From Sipunculus nudus (lineage: Eukaryota; Annelida; Sipuncula; Golfingiida; Sipunculidae), in the NCBI GenBank assembly GCA_026874595.1, contig CM049316.1, positions 9,846,839 to 9,910,838 of the forward strand: a DNA stretch of 64,000 nucleotides. Direction: 5' to 3'. The notes beneath the pieces were generated by a model. The model made no database searches and was not told where the DNA came from. It worked only from the letters and a program-made list of their open reading frames with translations. Each line of letters starts with the position of its first letter. Position 1 is the first letter of the stretch. A program made the position numbers and the translations under genes. Positions 33,901-45,283 of this stretch are shown here, piece by piece.

Positions 33901-34819
33901 ATGGATTAAAAACTGGGCTCTGGAACCAACCAAATTATTTGTGGAAGGTCTCTATAGAGGCAAGATATACGCAAAAGAAGAACATATCTGTAGTTATTCT
34001 TTGTTAGATCTGTGGACTTGCAATGTCAGAACGCCATCAATAAACTGACCAGTCATGCAAAGGCCAGCATTTCAGGGCGGTCGTCGTTTACAGAAATCCC
34101 TAACAGCAGCTGGTATTCACCAGGGAAAAACCCTGCCAGAAGACCAATGGCCCCCTGTGGTGGGGGTGGGGTGTCTGTCGTCCACATTGTGCGAACAATA
34201 TTTTGACAATGTTGTTGCTCTTTTCTTGGAAAGTATAGAGAATTTCCATTCTTGAACGATAGAATTTCCGAAATTCCATGATATTTAAACGGTCTGAAAC
34301 AACCTGAAGTGCCCTTTTTCAATGATTCTCCCTACTCTTACACCAGTCTCGTTAAAATACAGACGTTTACACAATCATGTATATAATGAGTACTACGTAA
34401 ATGCCTGTGTCTTTTGATTACCCAACATGACCTGCATGATCTTTTATGTAACGTGAATAAACACAATGAACACCCAGACCTATGTAGGAATTATTTTAAC
34501 TTTAAGATATAATTCTATTATGACTAACCGACGGGATGAATTCCCTTGGCCGCTCAGCCACATGTTCAATAGACGGATCAAGCATTAGTTTTATCTTTTA
34601 GAGTTCCAAACTTAAATTAAAGACATATTTACCTGTACTGTTAATTTTGTTATTAACTGTTTAATGATCCACTACCTACAGACAATTGTCGTATATTGTG
34701 ACAAATTATTTAAAATTAAAGTATAATATGTATTTAAATGATATAATTACTTGAAATTTATTTAAATACTTCATTGAATAACAAATAGTCATAAGTTCAT
34801 AAACAAGTGACCCATGGGT
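33901..34819. other. Interior of the hAT-like element, nothing recognised
   Basis: AT-rich with short open frames on both strands (for example 34053-34322 minus). No transposase motifs seen. Confidence 0.4.
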
Positions 34820-37385
34820 CATGACGCTCAGCTGACTGGGAAGAGATTTGCAAAGGGAAATTTTATCATCTGAATGGTAGTATATACCCATTCAACTGAA
34901 GCATCAAACAGATTAAAGAATAAGCCAAGATTGTTTCTGAATTTATATATCTCAAAATATGGGAAAAAATGTGTAAACTTTAAAAAAAATACAGGTGGTT
35001 CCACCAGTCTGCAGAAACTAATAAAAACACTTAATGGTCATCATCCATGCAAAGAATCATAGTGATTTCTGCATTAATTGTTCAGATACTTCAGCTTTTG
35101 AATCAAATTTTCCATTATTCTGAGGGATACTTCGGAGTCCTATAGCGTGAAGGATATGGGTAACAGAGACCTAATTTCAGATTTCCAAAGACACTCTCAC
35201 GGGCCTCCTTGCATGACAAGAATGAAGATTCTAGGTCCAGTTGTTACAATTTGTGCCATGTTAACAGATGACAGCATCCTTAAAGGTCTCAAAAATAGAG
35301 AAAAAAATTCAAAAAAATTTAATAAAATATAGGTTGCACCATAAGTCTGAAGAAACTGATGAAACACTCCATAATCAATATGCATGTAAAGAATCATGGT
35401 GACCTCTGCATTAGTTGGTCAGATACTTCAGCTTTTGTATCAAATTGTCCATTATTCTGAGGAATACTTCGGAGTCCTATAGCTTGAAGGATATGGGAAA
35501 CAAAGAACTAATTTAAGGTTTCCACAGACACTTTTCATGGGCCTCCTTGCATGACAAGAATGAAGATTCTAGGTCCAGTTGTTACAATTTGTACCCTGTT
35601 GACACATAACCACATCCTTAAAGGTCTTAAAAATAGAGAAAAAAAATTGTAAAAATGTGTAACAAGCCCCATAGCTTGAAGAATATAGGTAACAGAGACC
35701 TAATTCCAGGTTTCTAGGGAGTCTGCAGAAACTGATGAAACATCTCATGATCTCTTTGTATAAATTTTTGACTATTCTGGGGGGTACTTTGGGGCCCTAC
35801 AGCATGAAGGATATGGGTAACAGAGACCTAATTTCAGGTTTCCATGGAGACTTTTCATGGGTCTCCCAGTGTGTCAAGAATGAAGATTCTAGGTCCAGTT
35901 GTTATGATTTGTGCCCTGTTAACAGATGTTCATATCTTTAAAGGTCTCAAAAATAGTGAAAAAAATTTGTAAAGGATCGAAAAATACAGGTGGCGCCACC
36001 AGTCTGCAGAAACCTATGAAACACTCCATGATCAATATCCATGCAAAGAACCATGGTAATCAATGCATTAGTTGTTCAGATATTTCAGTTTTTGTATCAA
36101 ATTTTCATTATTCAGCGGGAGTACTTCAGAGCCCCATAGCTTGAAGAATCTGGGTAACAGAGACCTAATTCCAGGTTTCCAAGGAGACTTTTCATGGGCC
36201 TCCCCCAATGTCAAAAATGAAGATTCTAGGTCCAGTTGTTATGATTTGTGCCCTGTTAACAGATGACTGCATCTTTTAAGGTCTCAAAAATAGAGAAAAA
36301 AAATCGTAAAAAATCGAAAAAATACAGATGGCGTCCGCAGTCTGCAGAAACTGATGAAACATCTCATGATCAATATGTATGCCAAAAATCATGACCATCA
36401 GTGATGTAGTTAATCAGATATTGAAGTTTTTGTATGAAATTGTTCACTATTCTGGGGGGTACTTTGGGGCCTCATAGCTCAAAGGATATGGGTAACAGAG
36501 ACCTAATTTTTGGTTTCTATGGAGACTTTTCATAGGTCTCTCAGAATATCAAGAATAAAGCTTCTAGATCCAGTCTTAACGATTTGTGCCCTGTTAACAG
36601 ATGTCCACATTTTTAAAGGTCTCAAAAATAGAGAAAAAAATTCGTAAAAAATCGAAAAATATAGGTTGCGCCACCAGTCTGCAGAAACTGATGAAACATC
36701 GCATGATTAATATGTATGCCAAAAATCATGACCATCAGTGATGTAGTTAATGAGATATTGAAGTTTTTGTATGAAATTTTTCACTATTCTGGGGAGTACT
36801 TTGGGGCCCCATAGCTTGAAGGATATAGGTAATAGAGACCTAATTTCTAGTTTCCATGGAGACTTTTCATAGGTCTCTCAGAATTTCAGGAATGAAGATT
36901 CTAGGTCCAGTCTCTACAATTTGTGCCCTGTTAACAGATGTCCACATCTTTAAAGGTCTCAAAAATAGAGAAAAAAATTCGTAAAAAATCGAAAAATACA
37001 GGTGGCGCCACCAGTCTGCAGGAACTAATGGAACATCCCATGATCAATATGTATGCCAGAAATCATGACCATCAGTGTTGTAGTAAATGAGATATTGAAG
37101 ATTTTGTATGAATTTTTTTACTATTCTGGGGGGGTACTTTGGGGCCCCATAGCTTGAAGGATATGGGTAACAGAGACCTGATTTCTGGTTTCCAAGGAGA
37201 TTTTTCATGGACCTCTCAGAAAGTCAAGTTACAAGATTCTAGGTCCAGCGGTTACGATTTGTGCCAGGTTAACGGACAGACGGACAGACGGACGGACAGA
37301 CGGACGGACGGACAGACGGACGGACGACGGACAAAGAGTGATCGCTATAGCTCAGATGACTTACAGTCAGCTAAGCTAATAAAAC
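34820..37385 (+). mobile_element. Pearl/HINE-like element: 335-bp tandem array, ACRG microsatellite, 3' hairpin
   Basis: The 5' end carries GCTCAGCTGACTG (34826-34838), inverted relative to CAGTCAGCTAAGC (37364-37376) at the 3' end, i.e. subterminal inverted repeats. About seven units of roughly 335 bp lie between; CCAGTCTGCAGAAACTGATG recurs near 35007, 35345, 35720, 36000, 36340, 36675 and 37010, with one unit shortened. The array leads into an (ACRG)n tract (37273-37333) and GATCGCTATAGCTCAG with a small hairpin (37348-37378, one mismatch). This matches the plan of bivalve pearl elements, non-autonomous rolling-circle (Helentron-associated) repeats. The open frames that recur in the units (GNRDLISGFQGDFSW...) look like by-products of the repeat, not a gene. 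Confidence 0.72.
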
Positions 37386-37535
37386 CTCGTTAAGTGCATA
37401 ATCACTATAATTCTAAAATGATTTTGATGTAGCCTTGAATTAAGGTATGCTTTTTAACTTTGAGGAAATTTTATTAAACCAAGTCAGTTTTTCAAAACAT
37501 TTGATTTTTTATGTGAAAATATTAAACATGCCCTG

Positions 37536-37536
<1 letters not shown>

Positions 37537-37597
<61 letters not shown>
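37537..37597. repeat. (TA)n microsatellite
   Basis: About 60 bases of TA inside the right part of the hAT-like element. Confidence 0.97.
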
Positions 37598-37599
<2 letters not shown>

Positions 37600-38203
37600 C
37601 CTAACTCATGAAATTTCGCGTTTTTAGTAAAGACTATAAAGTGCCTTGCAATCAGCAGTACCATGCATATCTCAATAGCTCTATTAGGTGTACCTGTTGT
37701 CATATGCGATAACAAGAGGTGGAATTATAGATGTGACAAGGTATTTGTATGCGTTGAGAATGGAATAACACCTAATAAAGTTTTTTCCCCAAGTTGAGTA
37801 TAAAGTAATCATTAATTGTGTTTACATGAATGATGGAAGATCACATTATATGTGTATCCTGCAGTTTAATCTGTTTTGGGGAAAATATATTCGTTTTATT
37901 CCTTTTTGTTCACTTCATAATGAAATATACTTGTTTGAACTTCGAGCATCTGTTGATTTACATTAGCAAAGAGGTGTTTGCCCTTTAATATGTGGAGGAA
38001 GAATTTCCTGCCAGTGAATCCATTCATATAATTGCGTTGCTGTCAAATACAAACCTGTAACAAGGATATTTGACATATGTGATATATGATATTTGATATG
38101 TTTCAATATGTTATCCAGTTTTGTATAATGTTTTGTTAGAGAAGCGGCAATTTCTGAGACAGCCCCGGGCGACAATGAGGCTAGGTACGCCGCTGCTTAA
38201 AAC

Positions 38204-39597
38204 ATTACATGTCTAAGATGAAACTTGGATCTTTGGAAATCTCTCTTTCAGAACACGTTATTCTTAATGAATTACTTACTAAGTGGCCCAATTTATGTCT
38301 AAGAGGATCACTCTTTTCACTTGATGGATTTATCTTGATATTTTATTTCTTTGCTCATGAGGTAGAATTACCTTGATATTTTATTAAGCGGATCCAAACC
38401 ACATTTCACGAAATCAAATTTCAATTGAAGGGTGTGTTTTTGTTTTAAAATGTAAATTAATTTTGGGCTGTTTTGACTAATGTGATCTCTGATATTTGAA
38501 ATATTACATATTTTGTATGATGATATGTTACTATGAAACTTGATTATTTTATGTTTGAGCACATTTTCCCTCTGTTTGAAATGGATTCCTGCATTATAAA
38601 CTCCAAAAAATCAATTCAGCTCGGCTTGATATGGATCCTGCTGAATCAAGGAGAAGCCAGTGCTGGGACTCGGCTCTTGGCTGCCTGTCAAGAGTCTCCT
38701 CTAGTTCCTGGGGAAGAGATTAGGTTTATTGTTTTGTCAATTGTAAACCATGTCCATGTGGTACCTTATAATGGCAGAGATTTCTTTCTAAAGCCAGCAA
38801 CGATGTAAAAAAGCCTAAGCCTTGCACGTTTCCTCGAGGGCCGGCTGCTCCAGTGAGGTAGACTGGATGGTTTATGTCGTGCAGACCGATAAGTAGCTTA
38901 CAGAGGGCGCCGTATCCTTGTATAACACCGTTTCTGGTCTTGACACAGAGGGTTTCCAATAAAATAACTGCCGTCGTCTCTTAAACATGGATAACATTAC
39001 GACTGGGCCTGGCGTTTAGGCATTGCATGTCAGAGCTGGAACGATCACATTTGAAATCAGGCAGTCAGTTGAAGAGAAGATTTGACATGACGGAACTAGA
39101 CACTGGCTACAGTGATATTCAAATCAGAATTTATAAAATACTCATTATGCGAAAATAAGAAAAATAAAAAAAATTATGTAATTATTCCTAACAAACCTGA
39201 AAAAAAGGTGAGTTTGGAAACACTATACTGACCAGGTCATCATAAAACCTCACATGTGTACTCGCGCATCCTTATACTATACGTCTTATCTCATTAAGCG
39301 TTAAAACTACCTGTAAAACTGATTATCTCAGGCTAGAACATCGTCATACATGACTCATTTCATGCACGAGGAACACAAAGACAAAGTATAAAGCATGACC
39401 TCAAAGGTTAAATCGAAAGAATAGCGTTGGCAAGAAAGAATAAAGTTACTAAAGATAAACAGCTAATATCCACATGTATTTTACGGGGACTTACAAAGCA
39501 TTTGAAACATGTATGTACTTTTAAATTCCGATCAAATTACATTCCTAAAGCAATTAAAGATTAAAATCAACTTTTAGAATATTAAATAATAATGCAA
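38204..39597 (+). repeat. Segmental duplication copy A, third part, with conserved island
   Basis: Aligns to B at about 55230-55350 and then 56955-58255 (B has an insertion between). The stretch about 38610-39120 is much better conserved (by eye above 90%) than its surroundings. It contains open frames on both strands that are kept in both copies: plus 38533-38808 with GEASAGTRLLAACQESPLVP, and minus 38726-38959 with INHP.YLTGAAGPRGN. I recognise no protein family, and conservation on both strands makes a non-coding role or simply slower decay equally possible. Confidence 0.75.
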
Positions 39598-41313
39598 TAA
39601 TGAGAGAGAATAAAGAAATTCAAGGTATATCTTTGCCCGGGGCAAAGGAAGTAAAACTTATTCAATACGCAGATGACATGACAATTTTCATTCGTAATGA
39701 ACAGTCTGCGGAAAAGGCTATTGAAGTTGTCCAGCAGTATGCATATATAAGCGGGCTTCATATAAACAGAAAAAAAGTCTTACGCAATGTGAATAAAATA
39801 AAATGACAATAACATACTCTAGCAGGATTTCCCGTAGTTTCGAAAATAAGATACAAGGAGTGATATTCCCAGCATTCAGATCAGCGTGTGAAATACCTGA
39901 AAACTAGACAAATCAAAAAGATATGATAAAGAAATTAATCGCATCATGGAGTATACGAAGTTTAACTATCATAGGTAAAATCAATGTTTTTAAAAGCCTT
40001 ATGGTTTCACATCTTACACACATGCTCTAAATAAACACAGCCCCAAATGATTTTTTTAGACATGATAAACACAATGTGGTATAAATTCATATGGAACAAT
40101 GGTAAAACTGGTATAGAAAGAATTAGGAGAGCAGTTATGAGACAGTCGTATGAATTTGGTGGCTTATAGATGGTTGACTTACACATATTGCAAAAATCTC
40201 TCAATTGTTCTTTCTTACAGAGACCTTTTTTCGTTGTTTGGAAAACAATGGACCACACTGTACAATAATACCCAAATGGTTGATTGAAGGATGTTGTACA
40301 AACATAAACATTCTTTAATGTAACAGTAACTACTTGGAGTTAAGTGAAATGACGCATACATATATTCAAAGTTAACTGAAATATTATCATACTATAATGA
40401 AAGAGACTTTAAATCACAAACAACTAAAATATACACTTATGAACGATGACTGTCCATGGAACAACAGACTAATAAAATATAAGGGATCTAAACTATATTT
40501 TCCAACTTGGGTGAAAGCTGGAATAGTGAAACTCGATCACATATGGGATAAAAATAGAAGTTTGATAAAATACAATAAATTATTACAAATGTTCCTGAGA
40601 GGGGAAATGTATTGATGCAATACTTTGCTCTAAGTTGTGCATTGAAAAAGGCCAATATAACAGAAAATAACAGCACGAAACCAAATACGCATGTTGTTGA
40701 TAGCATTGAAGAAGGAATGACAAGTAAAAAGTATACAAACTTATTTTTGACAGAACAAGTGACAGCAGCAAGGGCTGAAGCATTCTGGGACAAAAGGTTC
40801 CATGACAATATTGACGGGAAAAGTGTATGGAGGTTATATTTTTATATTGTTAAGGAGCCTAACCTGAACACTTTAAATGGGAAAATAATCAGTAATATTT
40901 ATCCAACAGGAAATTTACTAAAGAAAATGTAAATCAAAGACAAAGATTTTTGTAATGACCGTAAAGTTAAAAATAAAGTTTTTTGTAGAGTGCAGTACAT
41001 ACAGACCTCTTTGGATGTATGTAGACTGTGCTAGATGCAACGAAAATTTTGGTTTGTAATTTAAAGAACCATAGGCATTATACAATGGTCTCAATTACAT
41101 TACAAAACATTGTTTAAGTAAGTTACAATATGGTGACCATCCAAACCTACTCCATTTATTTAAAAGTGAATGTGCTCTAAGGCAATTTTATTTGTATTCA
41201 AATATGGTGTATCAATGATGAAAGAAAATACAATAGGAAAAAAAAAAATGATGCAAAATTGAAGGTAAAAAAGAAATCTGAGAAATAACCTATGAGGGGA
41301 GAAAAAAATGCAA
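39591..41313 (+). mobile_element. 5'-truncated L1/Tx1-like LINE with 7-bp target duplication
   Basis: The 1.7-kb insertion 39598-41306 is flanked by AATGCAA (39591-39597 and 41307-41313). Copy B has the uninterrupted site (AATAATAATGCAAGGGTCGTCT at about 58240). The element begins inside the RT domain and ends in an A-rich stretch. This is the expected product of target-primed reverse transcription with 5' truncation. Confidence 0.85.
39600..40932 (+). pseudogene. LINE ORF2 remnant: RT C-terminal part
   Basis: Opens in frame with KEIQGISLPGAKEVKLIQYADDMTIF, containing the catalytic YADD, then SGLHINRKK. The downstream text is broken by stops and frameshifts: IKKLIASWSIRSLTIIGKINVFKSL near 39930, and open stretches at 40397-40615 and 40612-40932 ending IVKEPNLNTLNGKIISNIYPTGNLL. 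The layout and wording match L1/Tx1-type ORF2 beyond the RT. Not functional. Confidence 0.75.
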
Positions 41314-42057
41314 GAGTCGTCTATTAAATTATTCATGTAATCTAGTTTCGTGTGTTATAAGCCTAGTCATGAAATAGTCTTATGTAATATAAATATGTAA
41401 AAAAAAACTCATGTGATTACTCTAGTCGTGTAATCTGTTCTCAGGTGCAAATGAGTGTAGTCATGTAACCTAGTCATACGAAATACAAGTCTAGTCATGT
41501 AACCTAGTCATACGGAATACAAGATAGTCATGTAATCTGGTTTTATAAACAGCAAGGTTTGATATGCGAACTAGTCCATTGCTTTTACTCTAATCGTGTA
41601 CTCTTAAGTTCATGTGATATAAACATATTATCAACTATACAGGGAGTCCTCACGCAGTCCCCCCCTCCCCCCCCCCTCCCCGACATAAAATGCGTTGTAA
41701 AGCTACGATTCTCTTTACTATGTTGCGGCTGCGGTACAGTCGCGGGTGCGGATAGAGTCGAACATATGATATTATGAAGGACCTGTTCATTTTATGCCGT
41801 TGCAGTACGTATCCGACATGTCATTCGACAAAATTATAGCGACCGATCCGACTAAAAATCCCGCTTGATTGTATACGTCACATAAGGGTTTCCCCCGGAT
41901 AAACATCCGACTAAAAATCCCGCTTGATTGTATACGTCACATAAGGGCTTCCTCAAGATAAACGTGTTTATCAAAGGCAATGAGATAAAAAAAAACTTCT
42001 CCACCTTGCTGCCACTTTTAACCGTCTGTGAAGGGACACATACATATATAATATATA
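41314..42057 (+). repeat. Segmental duplication copy A, fourth part
   Basis: Aligns to B about 58256-59985. It holds only about 2-3 units of the 34-bp minisatellite (41440-41525, TAGTCATGTAACCTAGTCAT), against about 33 in B. A 59-60 bp tandem duplication (ATCCGACTAAAAATCCCGCT, 41846-41964) is present here but not in B. Confidence 0.85.
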
Positions 42058-42402
42058 TAGGGGAGGGTGGGTGACTTGGGACAGTATTTGCAAAATCTTG
42101 TGTATCATGATTCATGTTGCATAAAGCAGACCTTTATTCATGCTATTAGATAGCATGTGTGACTACTCACTGGTTAAATATAAGATGCTAGACTTACTGT
42201 TTTTATGTGCCATTACAGTCAACATTTTGAAGTAAACATTTTGGTGGGGAGACTTGGGACATCTTGGGGAGAAATGAGACATTACTGAGGGAGACTTGGG
42301 ACGTGATGAGGTATTAGACAACAAAATAATCATTCCACACAAAAATAATACTGTTATTGTTTTATTTTCATCTCGAAATGCAAGTCTTAAAATAAGCCTA
42401 TG

Positions 42403-42447
<45 letters not shown>

Positions 42448-42899
42448 CTGAAAATGAGATTCTCCTCAATATGGAAATAATTGAAGAAGTTAACTGAAAT
42501 AAGACTGCATTACGAAGCATCAGTGGTGACATGTGAACAAAACTGACATTGACCAAGTCATCTGGCAATGTTATAAATTACTGAATTACCTCTAAAAAGG
42601 GCAGGGTTTGTAAAAAAGTTGATATAAAGTAAACAAAATGACAACAAATGATTCTAATAAGCTCACAATAGATACAATTATAATGCAGTGGGATGTGGCA
42701 ACAATGTGGATATTGCAATTAAATGACATTCTTTAAAATATGCCGAAGTTTAAAAAAAGGAATGCAGAATTACATAATCACCATATATGCATTACAAAAT
42801 GACAGGGTCTATAAATACTTGATATAAATAGAATGCATTACAGAGGACTTCTTAACAGATTATTTGGCATTAAAGTGATCTTCCACTTCACCTAGAACT

Positions 42900-43200
42900 T
42901 CAACGACTCAGTCTCGGAGTGTTTATCGCACTTTTATTCCCTCAAAACTTAACAAAAGATTAACTTTAAACTTTCACTTATTTTAGTACTTAAACAATTC
43001 AGTCTCGGGGTATTTGTCTTACATAAATCCCCTCAAAACTTTCAAATAAGATTAACTTTTTTTAACATTACAAAGGACCTTTAAACAGATTATTTGGCCT
43101 TAAAGTTATTAAAAATAAGATCAACCACAAAAGATGAACTTTAAACTTTCACTTAACTTAGTACTTCAACAAATAAGTCTCGGAGTGTTTATCGCACATT
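42900..43200. repeat. Diverged repeats in the transposon's 3' UTR
   Basis: The phrase AGTCTCGGAGTGTTTATCGCAC with following TCCCTCAAAACTT occurs about three times (near 42908, 43001 and 43172). It lies just downstream of the transposase stop. Confidence 0.65.
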
Positions 43201-45283
43201 AATCCCCTCAAAACTTATCTTAAATGTAAAGCACTCTTTTGTACGACTTGTTGTTCCCGTACTTGAAGGCCTCGGAAGTACAGTTTTGATCTGCCCATGG
43301 TCGACAGTCGCAATATCTGGCACAGCTGGCTTAATAAACTTATTGGAAGAAGTTTTTTTCATAAAGTTAACTTCATGGCCATCGCTGTGCTTTTTAACAA
43401 CAGTTCCAACATAGTAGAATTTTGTTTTCTTGGTGCTGTACTCTACAAGAACAAAATCCCCCATCTTGATTTTCTCATAGTCTTCAATACCAGCTAGAAG
43501 TATAGCCTCTGTCTCGAAATCACTGAAGTCAGTATCACTCTCTTCAAATTCTATATCCTCCTCTTCACTTGACGATTCCTCAGCAGTGGCCTTATCACTC
43601 TTAGTCTTAACCGATGTGCTCTGAAATAGCTTTTTCTGGACCTTTTCTGCAGTCTTTCGGCGCTTTTCTTCTTTTAACTTTTCCAATTCTTCAAGCTTTT
43701 TAATTTCAGGTGTACTTGTGACATAAGTTGCCTTAGCTCGTTTTCTTCCTCTGCTTTTTTCCTGACGCCTGAGAGCCTGAAAATTAGTAAATTAAATAAG
43801 GGGTAATAAGGAGTTAGAATAATAGGGATTATATTGGTGTATATGTGTTTCCAGATACGTAAAATAATTATTAAAACTGGTCAGTTATAGCAATATTTGA
43901 TTAAGCATTCAGATACACACTTTTGGATACCCACGAATCTGTTCAGGTGTCATAAATGGTTGCTCATCTATTCTCTGTGTTGATTCAGGTTGTGGATCCT
44001 TGCAGAATTCCATGTCTGACATTTCTGGTTGTGTAGCATTGTTTGTTTCTTTTGATGTACCAGGGTGTGGGTCAGCTTCATCCGACTTTTCACAGTTGAT
44101 CCCATGATCAGGTTTATTGGTGATTTCTGATGATAGGAACTCATCATCTGTAAAAATATTGGGGTCATATGGCCAAATACCACATGCTTTGAACCCAGCA
44201 AGGATGTTAGTAGGTGTCATAGCTTTGAGAAATGCCTCACAAACAAGTGCTGCAGTGTCATATAATGTGATGACCTTTCCCGGATTTCTTAGCATCCAAG
44301 AGTCTGCAGCTTGATTGTAAAATGTTTTCACTGGACCAAACACTGCTCTATCGAGGGGTTGTGTTTTCTGACTTGTATGTGGGGGTAAAGTTACAACATG
44401 TACACCATGCTCCTTTGCATACTTCATTGCTTCAAATGAAAGATGGCTGTCATGGTTGTCAATTGTTAGTACCATTGGATTGTCCATGGATGAATCGGAT
44501 TACTGGACAATGTGCTGTAACACCTTTACAAAGTTTTCACTGGTCATCCAACCAGAGTCATGAACTAGACCGAGTGAGCCTTCAGGCGCACCGTGCATCA
44601 TCACGTCTTTGAGCTTTTTCTGGGGAAAGATGAAAACAGGAGGAATGGCTGCTCCAGATGCACTAACACAGGCACATGCTGTCACCAGCTCGCTCCTTTC
44701 CCTGGATGTAACCTGGCCAATCTGCTTTATTCCTTTCTCTGCAACAACCTTGGGACAAACCTGTACCATTGTGAATCCACTTTCATCTAGGTTGAAAATA
44801 CGTCTTGCAGAGGCACCAGTTTTATGAAGTGCTTATTCTAAAGCTGTAAAAAATTCCCCAACTGTATGCCTATTGAAGGCTGTTGCTCTAGCCAGAGATG
44901 TGGCTTCGGGACTTCGAACTGATAACCTGCTATGTCTCTTCAGGAAACCGTTGAACCAGTCAGGGCCAGCCATCCTGTTTTCCGTCCAGGTTTTAGGCAT
45001 TTTGATTTGGTTTTTCTCTGCTGTCTCATATGCCAGTCGCCGACATTGCTTTGGCGTCAAGCCATGGAACATCTTGGAACTTCTCTTAAGGTACTCCTCT
45101 AAGCTATTTACGTGTTCCTGGGTAAAAATTTGACTTTTTGTGAAATCTGCTGCAAGGTTTGCCTCCATATTCTCTTTGTATATTTTCACTTTCCTGGATA
45201 GTGTCGACCTTTATATTCCTGATGCTGCTGCAACATGGCTTAATGTGTCTTCCCCTTTGACCACTTTTTTACAGCTGCTACAG
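43189..45283 (-). pseudogene. Tigger-like transposase, left copy (5' truncated)
   Basis: From the right: the CENP-B-type HTH region (45189-44836, ...LTPKQCRRLAYETAEKN...AGPDWFNGFLKRH...), an in-frame TAA (44833-44835), the first catalytic Asp in NLDESGF, SGAAIPPVFIFPQKK and GSLGLVHDSGWMT, a second in-frame TAA (44500-44502), the second Asp in TIDNHDSHLS, and the third Asp in TQPLDRAVFGPVK. An apparent 144-bp GT-AG intron (43777-43920) joins ...GYPK to ALRRQEKSRGRKR; the last exon ends in a basic/acidic region and a small GDFVLVEYSTKKTKFYYVG module, stop at 43189. The N-terminal Psq-like HTH is cut off by the duplication junction near 45283. The DDD triad survives but the nonsense codons make it inactive. 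Confidence 0.88.

Larger units (their letters stand above)
33239..38203. mobile_element. 4.9-kb hAT-like element with perfect 8-bp target duplication
   Basis: The body 33247-38195 starts CAGTGGCGTACCTA and ends with TAGGTACGCCGCTG, an inverted repeat differing at one base. It is flanked by CTTAAAAC at 33239-33246 and exactly repeated at 38196-38203; an 8-bp duplication and CAG.GGCG ends are hAT signatures. Copy B has the single-site counterpart (AATCTTAAAC...TTTACATC near 55225). No transposase frame is visible. The cargo is a G-rich 160-bp tandem repeat (33262-33900), a pearl-like array (34820-37385) and a (TA)n tract, so it is non-autonomous and has grown by nested insertion. Confidence 0.85.

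Noticed and set aside
34990-37390. Series of similar open frames (GNRDLISGFQGDFSW...) suggesting a small gene family
   Set aside because: They recur once per 335-bp unit, in different lengths and with broken frames between units, and the units end in a microsatellite. They are by-products of the repeat.
38726-38959. Minus-strand frame resembling the start of a carboxylesterase/neuroligin domain (KTRNGVIQGYG)
   Set aside because: The similarity is limited to a few residues and does not continue; the frame is kept in both copies only because the DNA is conserved on both strands.
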